From NCBI GenBank assembly GCA_030066195.1, contig JASJCB010000005.1, positions 1-64,000 of the forward strand: 64,000 bases of DNA, read 5' to 3'. The translations under genes and the position numbers were made by a program. The notes under the pieces are model-generated. The model made no database searches and was not told the DNA's origin. It saw nothing but the letters and a program-made list of their open reading frames with translations. This DNA is from Acidobacteriota bacterium (GTDB taxonomy: Bacteria; Acidobacteriota; Holophagae; Acanthopleuribacterales; Acanthopleuribacteraceae). How positions within the stretch are numbered: the first letter of the stretch is position 1; the number at the start of each line of letters is the position of its first letter. This document shows, in pieces, positions 1-6,443 of the stretch.

Positions 1-579
1 CTGGCAAATTCCTTTGGAGATGTTGCATATGTCCGATTTCTGACATGTGAATAAGTATACGAAACACTTTGTCAGTTGCTAACGAACCAATGTGGTGCCG
101 GACTTCCGCGCCGTGCCACTAGTAAAAAATCCCGAGACCTTGACCATCGTGGAGAGGTCGTCTTAATGATCTTGAATTTAGAGACTTATTGACATGCCTA
201 GTTGCATCAATGAAAAAAGTGGGCAATATTGAGCCCAATCAAGCGCATTCCCAATTACCCATACGTTTTTTGAATCATCCAATCAATCGGTCCGGTTGTT
301 GGCACTCGATCGAGAATCCGGCACTTGCACAGCTTGTGCAGATATAACCCACGGGCGCCCTTCTCGATGACCCCAACCTCATGGTTGATGGGACGGGTTT
401 TCCGGGACAGAAAGTCGTCGCAGAAGGAAGATGGTCGATGACGCTACCGGCCGCTCGACCACCAGGTGCCCAAACCGTTGATTTTATGACACTCCCTCGA
501 CCACAGGCTCTACTTGATACCTTAAGCACACGACGTCATCGAAAGCGTCCACTCCCACTACTTCATTGAGGCAAGTGGA
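1..579. other. Gene-free, probably degenerate region
   Basis: No intact coding sequence can be supported here. The reverse strand around 270-420 reads as a short stretch that looks protein-like but is interrupted by stops and frame changes, so it may be insertion-sequence debris; I cannot name the family. A 14-bp sequence at 206-219 (atcaatgaaaaaag) recurs at 1564-1577, on the far side of the NUDIX gene. Confidence 0.5.
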
Positions 580-608
580 TTGACTTGTTTCCGCTATATT
601 CATATGAT
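580..608 (+). promoter_or_regulatory. Sigma70-like promoter for the NUDIX-membrane gene
   Basis: TTGACT at 580-585 and TATGAT at 603-608 are separated by exactly 17 nt, a near-consensus housekeeping promoter. It sits 56 nt before the ATG at 665, so the leader would be about 50 nt. No operator is recognisable. Confidence 0.7.
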
Positions 609-664
609 GAACTGTGATATAGTTTTACTTGAAAGCGTGTCTGGTTTTATTTTAGGATGATCAA

Positions 665-1513
665 ATGAGATTAAGTGAAAAAGATTTTTTAGACGTTATT
701 GAAAACATGCCTCTTGTATCTATCGACCTTGTAGTAGTAGATAAAAAAAGCCGGATACTGATGGGTAAACGTGTAAATAGTCCTGCTCAATACTGTTGGT
801 TTGTTCCTGGCGGAAGAATCATTAAAGGGGAGACTTTAGACTCAGCTCTTAACCGTATCGCAAGGGAAGAAATAAACCAAGATCTTTATAGGAGCAACGG
901 ACGTTTGGTAGGAATTTTTGATCATTACTACAAAGAAAACTTTGCCGATGTTGATGGAATACATACCCAATATATCGTTTTAGCATTTGAGTTCTTTTTA
1001 GACTTAGATTCCAAAAATTTACCACTAGGCCAACACTCTCATTGGCAATGGGTTTGTGAATCTGAATCAAAAATAGCTCATACATATTCGGCAAATTATT
1101 TCCACGCAATTAAAAAGATTGATAACACTAGTTATTCTATTATGAATTCGCGCCGAGATTCGTTTAATAATTTGCTATGGCAAACACCAGTTCTTAGTTT
1201 AGTAGCTCAAGCCTTTCTGTTTACAATTATCTTGTCAGACAAAACAAATTCAATATCCAGAACAATTGCCTCTTTATTATCCTTAACTACATCAATTGCA
1301 TCAGTACAATTACTGGTAAAGCATCGCTACGCAGAACGAGAAATTGCTATCGAGCTTGACTCTATTGAAAAATTATGTGGACGTTATAATATTAACCGAT
1401 ATCGAAAGGGTGAAAATTGGTTTGTAGGCCTGTCTTCATACCGTATCTGGTTAATGGTGTTGGCAATATTTGGTGTCGCTGCACTAATTACTCTCATCAC
1501 TCTTTGGTCATAA
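665..1513 (+). CDS. Gmm-type NUDIX hydrolase fused to a C-terminal multi-helix membrane domain
   Basis: Residues 1-153 read as a GDP-mannose mannosyl hydrolase (Gmm)-type NUDIX domain. WFVPGGRIIKGET at about 45-57 leads into the family's divergent NUDIX helix (R64, E68-E69), and His139 in the AHTYSANYF stretch aligns with the catalytic His region of Gmm. Gmm enzymes hydrolyse GDP-mannose or GDP-glucose to GDP and sugar. Unlike normal Gmm (about 160 aa), this protein continues with hydrophobic segments near 172-190, 199-217 and 260-281, with a charged RYAEREIAIELDSIE stretch between the last two. The tail resembles small 2-3 helix domains seen in uncharacterised and SLATT-like bacterial proteins; this is resemblance by eye, not a confirmed family. 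The start is supported by AGGA about 9 nt upstream. The gene is far more AT-rich than its neighbours and stands alone among mobile-element debris, which suggests transfer. A nucleotide-processing sensor coupled to a membrane effector is an inference. Confidence 0.85.
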   Translation: MRLSEKDFLDVIENMPLVSIDLVVVDKKSRILMGKRVNSPAQYCWFVPGGRIIKGETLDSALNRIAREEINQDLYRSNGRLVGIFDHYYKENFADVDGIHTQYIVLAFEFFLDLDSKNLPLGQHSHWQWVCESESKIAHTYSANYFHAIKKIDNTSYSIMNSRRDSFNNLLWQTPVLSLVAQAFLFTIILSDKTNSISRTIASLLSLTTSIASVQLLVKHRYAEREIAIELDSIEKLCGRYNINRYRKGENWFVGLSSYRIWLMVLAIFGVAALITLITLWS

Positions 1514-1564
1514 AGATGCTTGCCCAAGCTGTATTTATACCGGCATTGATGCCTACAACCTCAA

Positions 1565-1957
1565 TCAATGAAAAAAGACCAGTGAAGGCATCGTTTCGGT
1601 CGTACCCCTCACGATCAAGAAACTTGAGGGAACGCGACCTGTATGGAAGTCAAATCCCGAGAACTCATACGTATTGTGAAGCGTCTGGAATAACGGTCGG
1701 TATTGAGACAGGTCTCTGTCATCAGCCGGTACCACTCGACCCCTCTCCAGAACTAGATACACCCTTGAATGTATGTTTTTCTGACCTTCTTCGGTCTTCT
1801 TTTCTTCCTTCTCCTTCTTATTCAAGATGTTCTCGGGTATCTTTGGACGGCCCTTATGGCCCTTTTGCGCCGCAATTTCATCGTTCAACTGCTGAATCTT
1901 CTCGTACAACTCCTTGATGATATTTAATAAGGATTGAATCACCGGCATCTCGGCCAT
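1565..1957 (-). pseudogene. Transposase N-terminal fragment (IS66-like leader), broken
   Basis: The first 60 or so residues have a coiled leucine pattern (IKELYEKIQQLNDEI) followed by GHKGRPKIP and a run of Lys/Glu. This is the typical N-terminal segment of IS66-like transposases and their relatives. After about residue 62 the reading frame loses any resemblance to a transposase, and no DDE catalytic core is found nearby, so this is a relic. It lies just outside the AT-rich NUDIX gene and fits a history of mobile-element activity here. Family assignment is from memory of the motif style. Confidence 0.55.
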
Positions 1958-2149
1958 GCTGCGTTATGGGGACGGCCAGTTTCCGAAGAGCGGGAATCGC
2001 GGGGAGGTTGAGGAGGTTCAGGATTACACTCATAGGAGGCTATCTTACTCGATGGTTGGATCAATGTTCGGCATTTTTTGTTGCCTTGCCCGAACTTTTT
2101 GAGAAGTTGCCTTATTTCTTATTTCCTGTCCGGTCGTCGTAAATATGGA

Positions 2150-2306
2150 TACAGCTTTAGCGTGGGGCTACTTTTTCAGGAGGTCAGCTAACTTATAAAC
2201 CGCCGGCGGGGTCCGGTTTTTTCCAACAGCACGGAAAGCAGTGAGGGCACGAGGGTAACCTGATGGCCGCATGCCGTGAAAGCACGTTGACCAGTCTGGA
2301 CCGGCC
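2150..2306 (-). pseudogene. Fossil of the NRPS 3' end: A-domain piece joined to thioesterase C-terminus
   Basis: Two segments copy the neighbouring 5,272-residue NRPS gene. Bases 2213-2240 are identical over 28 bp to 8209-8236 (inside the last A domain), and weaker similarity continues to about 2305. Bases 2165-2211 match 6441-6487 (the extreme 3' end of the thioesterase) at 39 of 47 positions. In the intact gene these segments lie about 1.7 kb apart; here they abut. The relic is therefore an internally deleted, decayed duplicate in the same orientation as the live gene. Confidence 0.8.
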
Positions 2307-2429
2307 GATTGAATCAGGGAAGCTCCCCCCACTTTTAACGACGCTTCTTATTCTGGTCAGCGCCGTTAAAGGTGGCCGTCTTCCACGAAGCGTGGTTTAC
2401 CAAACACAAACCTCAGTCTTTTAACGCTG

Positions 2430-2891
2430 TCACGACGGTCCCTCAAAAATCGTGATCATCTTCCTGCACTTACCGGCGTCGATGGGGCCATGGAACCCAA
2501 ATTTCAATTTCTGATCACGGTATGCCAACAGCGCCGGTAACGTTTTGATGTTGAAAGGCTCCAGATCCCCGGCTTTTACCAGATAAACGTCCTGAGAAAA
2601 GTTTTGTCGCCGAATCCACCTATCGATCTCCGGCGTTTCATCAATGAAGATCAAGACAACGTGATAGTCGACGAAAGCCTGTTGTAAATAGGGCAAAGCA
2701 TCCATGCAGGCCGGGCAATTTGGACTCAAGAAAAAGCAGAACGAGTTGTCGAGTACCTGAGTCAATGCGACCGATCTCCCATCGAGCGTTCTAATCTTCA
2801 AGTCAATCACAGGATCTCCGGGTTTCACATGGATCGGCTCCGGTCCCTGAAAGAGCGCGAGTAAGAGCAGCGCAACTGTCGGTGGGGTCAT
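2430..2891 (-). CDS. Secreted thioredoxin-like (TlpA/redoxin-type) protein
   Basis: A 153-residue protein. The first 16 residues form a short signal peptide (MTPPTVALLLLALFQG). The thioredoxin fold is indicated by FFLSPNCPACMDALP with the CPAC redox pair at C59/C62, followed by a beta-strand (VVLIFID) and the cis-Pro segment IKTLPALLAY. It probably reduces or rearranges disulfides outside the cytoplasm. I chose the internal ATG at 2889-2891 rather than the longer frame to 2912, because it overlaps the stop of the upstream propeller gene in a tcat arrangement (ATGA on the coding strand), a standard translational-coupling overlap. It is the last gene of the peptide/thioredoxin/propeller cassette. 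The natural partners are the Cys-pair peptides encoded upstream; that link is inferred from context. Confidence 0.8.
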   Translation of the reverse strand: MTPPTVALLLLALFQGPEPIHVKPGDPVIDLKIRTLDGRSVALTQVLDNSFCFFLSPNCPACMDALPYLQQAFVDYHVVLIFIDETPEIDRWIRRQNFSQDVYLVKAGDLEPFNIKTLPALLAYRDQKLKFGFHGPIDAGKCRKMITIFEGPS

Positions 2892-3757
2892 GGGATATCC
2901 TCGATGTTCCAAATCTTGATAAATGCATCTTCACTGGAGATGAGCATGAGGTGGTTCTCTTGCACCTTGACAGTTTGGGGGGCGCCCTCGACGGGAAAGG
3001 TTTGCCGGCGTCCCGTGACGGTGTTGAGTACCTTTAGGAAGCATTCTCCCGGTTTTCTTTCACCGGTGATCTTGTGTTCATTGCTTGTGATCAGAAACAA
3101 CACCCCTTCCCGGTTCGCGGCCGCGCTGATGATGGGCAGCCCGTAAAGATAGGGTTTGAGGTAGGTTCGATCCGGGTACTTCTTTTTATAATGCCGGACC
3201 AAGGCATCGCCCAGAGGGTCCGGTTCAACGTCCCTGGCCAGATGTTTTACCGGGACATACCATTCATTCAGTAAATTACATTCCAAGTCATACGCCTGAA
3301 CGAGACCGTTTCGACGGATAAACAAAACGCCCTTGTCCATATAAGGCGCCAGAAGGTAAGCGGATAAGTGATGGTCAATGACACTGCTCCCAACCATTTT
3401 GCCGAAAAAACAGTCAGCCTCACGGTTGCGAACGCGAAAGCCCGATTCAATCGCAACGGGATAGTCGAGCCCGCGAAAGGTCCATTGACGACCGTTGATG
3501 CTGAGCGGCCGGGACATCCGATCCGGTTCCGAGCAGGAGATATAAGTTCCGTCGAGCTTGAAGAGGGACACGCGGCGGCGGTAGCGTTCCGTAACGGCCA
3601 GTTGACCCGAAACAATCGCCAATTGGACCGGGTCATGCTTGAACTCCCCCGGTCCATCCCCCAAACGGCCGATCGTTTGGACCCAAACACCTTTTTCGAA
3701 AACCTCGACCCCGCTTCGTTGACCATGTGTGGTTAGATATTGTTTAGCGTTAAGCAT
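2888..3757 (-). CDS. Six-bladed beta-propeller protein, N-terminally truncated
   Basis: A 289-residue protein. The VQTIGRLGDGPGEFK segment near residues 26-40 is the hallmark blade turn of six-bladed beta-propeller (NHL/TolB-like) proteins, and repeated hydrophobic strand patterns continue to the C-terminus. Compared with the adjacent 323-residue propeller it lacks a signal peptide and the first half-blade. In the reading frame a TAG stop lies two codons upstream of the ATG, and no good Shine-Dalgarno is seen, so the 5' end looks eroded or the frame is broken. The gene overlaps the start of the downstream thioredoxin-like gene by 4 bp. It may still be translated by read-through in the operon, or be a decaying paralogue. 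Role unknown; these propellers usually bind ligands or scaffold proteins in the periplasm. Confidence 0.65.
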   Translation of the reverse strand: MLNAKQYLTTHGQRSGVEVFEKGVWVQTIGRLGDGPGEFKHDPVQLAIVSGQLAVTERYRRRVSLFKLDGTYISCSEPDRMSRPLSINGRQWTFRGLDYPVAIESGFRVRNREADCFFGKMVGSSVIDHHLSAYLLAPYMDKGVLFIRRNGLVQAYDLECNLLNEWYVPVKHLARDVEPDPLGDALVRHYKKKYPDRTYLKPYLYGLPIISAAANREGVLFLITSNEHKITGERKPGECFLKVLNTVTGRRQTFPVEGAPQTVKVQENHLMLISSEDAFIKIWNIEDIP

Positions 3758-3845
3758 ATGGCTCTACTGGCTTAACTCACCAATGTGACTAAGAAGTTGG
3801 CTTCATAGAAGCTGTCGTCAAGCTGAGATTGTTCCTTGCGGTCAC

Positions 3846-4817
3846 TCATTTCAAGTTGAGTTCGGCCCATGTGAGGTGGAAGTCGAAATCCCCATTATTC
3901 TCGACTCGTCTGGTATAAAGAAAACGGTTTTTCTTCCAAGTGACAGTGACTTTGTTGCCGAAGGGAATCTTTTTGGCGACAAAGGCACCCGCCTTATCGA
4001 CAATATCAAGATATCCCTCATCACTTTTATCCAGGTAAAAAATACCGAAATCTTCATTGATCAAGTGGACTGAACGCATTTTGGAGAAGGACCACATCCA
4101 ATTGAGAGCCTGTTTATTGAGCCGTTGAGGGTCACCCTCATAGGGTTGGTAATGTTGGAGGTGAGCTGGTTGTTTATTGACGATTGTTCTTAGGAGGTGA
4201 CCATTGAGGTTGAACTCCTCGACTTTATAGTCCGTCGATTTGATCGCAACAAAGCCATCTTTGGTCCTCTGAATGCCGCCCCATGCTTGTATAAGAACGG
4301 GGATTTCATCGGTTGGTATTTCAACAGCATAGACCGGTTTGGTATCGATTGCCCGCTTATCCACGTTATAGATCCGCGACATATAAGTCAGCCCGAATGA
4401 CTGCCGGTGCGTATTCCATATGGCAAACTTGTTGTCAGAAACGGCGAAGATGGCTCCACCCAGTTGGGTCTTGATGTCCATAACGTGCTGCAGTTGCTTG
4501 TTATAGACATGAACAAGACCCGATGTTCTTTCTGCGGCAAGGAGTTGATCACCAACAATGGTAAGACTGGAGACGCGGCGTAACTCTCCAGGACCTTGAC
4601 CGTTCTCTTGGAATTGGTGTCTTACTGTACCCGTTTTGTCAACAACCAGAAGCGTGTTATCGGTTCCCCGATTGTTCTTAGAAAAGCAAAGAAAATAGAG
4701 CTCGTCATTGGTCGCAATACTGCTCACAGTGTATTGATAGGTTGAAAGTTTGACCTTGAATGACTCTATGTCACTCAGCGATTGGAAAAAAATTTGGAAT
4801 ATCCATAAAGAAATCAC
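3846..4817 (-). CDS. Secreted six-bladed beta-propeller protein
   Basis: A 323-residue protein with a short hydrophobic N-terminus (MISLWIFQIFFQSL), probably a signal or anchor. The blade signature QFQENGQGPGELRRVSSL lies near residues 69-86 and matches the G-x-G-P-G-E turn of the six-bladed propeller family; further blades follow. The start is a GTG at 4815-4817, with an excellent GAGGAG Shine-Dalgarno a few bases upstream. An ATG two bases upstream is out of frame and hits TGA at once. A perfect 11-bp hairpin lies just upstream of the ribosome site, between this gene and the three peptide genes. Position in the cassette suggests it recognises or displays the peptides; that is inference. Confidence 0.75.
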   Translation of the reverse strand: MISLWIFQIFFQSLSDIESFKVKLSTYQYTVSSIATNDELYFLCFSKNNRGTDNTLLVVDKTGTVRHQFQENGQGPGELRRVSSLTIVGDQLLAAERTSGLVHVYNKQLQHVMDIKTQLGGAIFAVSDNKFAIWNTHRQSFGLTYMSRIYNVDKRAIDTKPVYAVEIPTDEIPVLIQAWGGIQRTKDGFVAIKSTDYKVEEFNLNGHLLRTIVNKQPAHLQHYQPYEGDPQRLNKQALNWMWSFSKMRSVHLINEDFGIFYLDKSDEGYLDIVDKAGAFVAKKIPFGNKVTVTWKKNRFLYTRRVENNGDFDFHLTWAELNLK

Positions 4818-4834
4818 ATGTTCTCCTCTATATT

Positions 4835-4859
4835 CCGGGGGGAGTTTTACTCCCCCCGG
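4835..4859 (-). promoter_or_regulatory. Perfect 11-bp hairpin between peptide genes and propeller gene
   Basis: CCGGGGGGAGT is followed after a 3-nt loop by its exact complement. On the transcribed (minus) strand no U-run follows, so it is not a classical intrinsic terminator. Its place 5-10 nt upstream of the GAGGAG ribosome site suggests RNA processing, 3'-end stabilisation of the peptide mRNA or translational control. Confidence 0.6.
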
Positions 4860-4885
4860 TTTGTCGAAAATCTATAAAACCGTTG

Positions 4886-5068
4886 TCACAGCTCTATATG
4901 ACACCAACCTTCTTGACCTTCGCAGCAGCCCTCAACCATGCCGTCTGGGTGAACAGTGATGCTGCTCTTTCCTTTGCCTGAAATAATTGTCCCAGGGCCG
5001 TCTGCCATTAATATTAAATTGGCAATAGTCATAAGCGTGAGAGCTAGCAGAGTTAAAGTTTTTTTCAT
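4886..5068 (-). CDS. Small secreted Cys-pair peptide, copy 3
   Basis: A 60-residue peptide with a Lys-Lys start and hydrophobic core (MKKTLTLLALTLMTIANLIL), a typical signal peptide, leaving a mature tail of about 38 residues. The tail carries a G-rich strand, HPDG, and ends with C-C-x6-C-H-I-E-L. The first and last Cys are spaced C-x7-C, exactly as in the two sister peptides upstream, and are followed by x-x-E-[IL]. AGGAGG precedes the ATG, and the stop of copy 2 (TAG) forms part of that ribosome site. Probably a secreted peptide with one disulfide; the thioredoxin-like proteins of the same cassette are plausible folding partners. Function unknown; signal, bacteriocin-like and structural roles all remain possible. 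Confidence 0.7.
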   Translation of the reverse strand: MKKTLTLLALTLMTIANLILMADGPGTIISGKGKSSITVHPDGMVEGCCEGQEGWCHIEL

Positions 5069-5078
5069 AGATATCCTC

Positions 5079-5285
5079 CTATCTTTCGTGTTGATATGTT
5101 ATTTCATGCTCGCAAATGTCTGGAGACGTGTTGTCACAATACCAGGTTTGCGAACTTCCATCAATATGTGCTTCGAAGTAACCTGAACCATTGCTTTTGA
5201 TGACAACTGTGACATCTCTTGAATAGCTAAGGATGCTTGCAATTAAAAGTAAAGTGAAAAGAGTAGTCTTGAGAGTTGTTTGCAT
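5079..5285 (-). CDS. Small secreted Cys-pair peptide, copy 2
   Basis: A 68-residue peptide with signal sequence MQTTLKTTLFTLLLIASILS, then a mature segment with SNGSGYFEAHIDG, then WYC-x7-C-E-H-E-I near the end, finishing with HER. The C-x7-C-x-x-E-[IL] core is shared with copies 1 and 3. The ATG has AGGAGG 5 nt upstream, built from the TAG stop of copy 1 (TAGGAGG), so the genes are tightly coupled. The same stop/ribosome-site arrangement recurs at the next junction, which supports origin by tandem duplication. No known family is recognised. Confidence 0.7.
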   Translation of the reverse strand: MQTTLKTTLFTLLLIASILSYSRDVTVVIKSNGSGYFEAHIDGSSQTWYCDNTSPDICEHEITYQHER

Positions 5286-5293
5286 AATTCCTC

Positions 5294-5485
5294 CTATCTT
5301 TCAACTGAAATCTCAATGATACAGACATCTGACGTACTGCTATCACAATACATCGTAATAGATTTATCTGGGTTTAGGTTAGCTTGCATTTGACCCATGC
5401 CAATAAGGCGTCCCGCATTTACTTTTTCAGTTGCTACCATAAATGTCAGCAAAGATAAAACTAAAAGGGTAATTATTCGAAACAA
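5294..5485 (-). CDS. Small secreted Cys-pair peptide, copy 1
   Basis: A 63-residue peptide. It starts with TTG at 5483-5485, chosen because GGAGG lies 7 nt upstream and no in-frame ATG is available. Signal peptide MFRIITLLVLSLLTFMVA with likely cleavage near KVNA; the mature part has GMGQMQANLNPDKS and ends YC-x7-C-I-I-E-I-S-V-E-R. It shares with copies 2 and 3 the pattern G-x-[GS], alternating strand, D-[GK], C-x7-C-x-x-E-[IL]. First of three tandem paralogues separated by only 8-10 nt. Confidence 0.65.
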   Translation of the reverse strand: MFRIITLLVLSLLTFMVATEKVNAGRLIGMGQMQANLNPDKSITMYCDSSTSDVCIIEISVER

Positions 5486-5650
5486 TTTTCAACCTCCATA
5501 ATGTCTAATTGTTAGTGATTTTCTGTTTTACGCTTGAGCTGAGCACCACTGTACCAGTGGCGAACAGTGATGCATAGGTTATCTGTTTCGGTGATGATGT
5601 GTGAAATGCGGTTGCCCAAGTGAGAGATGTTTAGCGAAGCAAGTGAGTTC

Positions 5651-6142
5651 TTACATGCTAAGATTTCTAGCATAGTGTAAACGATCTACGACAAGGTCGG
5701 AGATATAGGCTTCGTCTATCGGGATCTCTTTTGGAATTGTATCTAGAAAGAAGATTTCTCGTTGAGCGGATACACCAATCAGAAGGGGAGTATATCGGGA
5801 ATTCAGGACCTTGAAGATTGTATCATCATCAGTTAGAGTTGTTGGATAAATGAACTTATTTACAATCCCTTTAGGGTCGTGAAGATTAGGTGAATATACT
5901 AACACCTGAACGTCTATATCTTGATCCCTAAAAAACAGTTGCATAGAGTTCAAAAAGCTAAGACCCCTTATGCAATCAGCGCATTCAGCATCGCTCAAAA
6001 CTAATAGAAGCGTTGGCTTTTCAATGTTTAGGTCTCTGAATATAGTATCTTTTTTGTAAAGTAGAAAGAAGGCGTTGATGCCTATTACTACAACAATGCA
6101 AACATTTAGGGCTGTGTTGAAGAGTTTTGGGGAATTAGCCAT
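5651..6142 (-). CDS. Membrane-anchored thioredoxin-like protein
   Basis: A 163-residue protein. An uncleaved N-terminal hydrophobic helix (residues about 10-28, ALNVCIVVVIGINAFFLLY) anchors it, placing the rest on the outer side of the inner membrane. TLLLVLSDAECADCIRG gives a CxxC redox pair at C54/C57 after a central beta-strand, and YTPLLIG is the cis-Pro loop of the thioredoxin fold. First gene of the cassette, 165 nt upstream of the three Cys-pair peptides; AAGGTG precedes its ATG. Two sigma70-like promoters lie upstream, at 6189-6217 and 6376-6405. By context it probably makes or repairs the single disulfide of the peptides. Confidence 0.75.
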   Translation of the reverse strand: MANSPKLFNTALNVCIVVVIGINAFFLLYKKDTIFRDLNIEKPTLLLVLSDAECADCIRGLSFLNSMQLFFRDQDIDVQVLVYSPNLHDPKGIVNKFIYPTTLTDDDTIFKVLNSRYTPLLIGVSAQREIFFLDTIPKEIPIDEAYISDLVVDRLHYARNLSM

Positions 6143-6188
6143 TTATCACCTTGAACCTTAAAAATTTCCCCACTCCTTTTTCAGGATA

Positions 6189-6217
6189 AATATATTGCGA
6201 GTCACTAGGCAAGTAAA
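6189..6217 (-). promoter_or_regulatory. Sigma70-like promoter, proximal, for the peptide cassette
   Basis: On the minus strand TTTACT (6212-6217) and TATATT (6189-6194) have a 17-nt spacer. It lies 47 nt upstream of the start at 6142, so it would give a leader of about 40 nt. Confidence 0.55.
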
Positions 6218-6375
6218 GGTTTTGTAAATTGTTGTTTTGGGTTATACTTCTTCTTGGCAGTCCATTCCTGGCTTAACAAGGCTTTAAAATACAGACGATT
6301 AAGGGTCGTACATCCATGTTGGGTGAATATGCAGGTTCATTTTGACGGAGGCCTTTGAGTAATGCGGTCCCACGT

Positions 6376-6405
6376 TATATATCAACGAGAGCGATTTTGT
6401 GTCAA
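6376..6405 (-). promoter_or_regulatory. Sigma70-like promoter, distal, for the peptide cassette
   Basis: On the minus strand a perfect TTGACA (6400-6405) is followed after 18 nt by TATATA (6376-6381). It lies between the NRPS stop and the thioredoxin-like gene and points at the latter, so the cassette need not depend on NRPS transcription. The leader from here would be over 200 nt; no riboswitch fold is recognised in it. Confidence 0.6.
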
Positions 6406-6443
6406 GACAATATTGAGTAACTTGCTGAAGCTACAGCTCTCGG

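Noticed and set aside
2891-2912. Longer start (MEHRGYP) for the thioredoxin-like gene
   Set aside because: It would spoil the signal peptide and overlap the propeller gene more; the ATG in the tcat overlap is the standard coupled start.
5546-5560. Hairpin ccactg-tac-cagtgg as a terminator between the thioredoxin-like gene and the peptide genes
   Set aside because: The stem is only 6 bp and no U-run follows on the transcribed strand.
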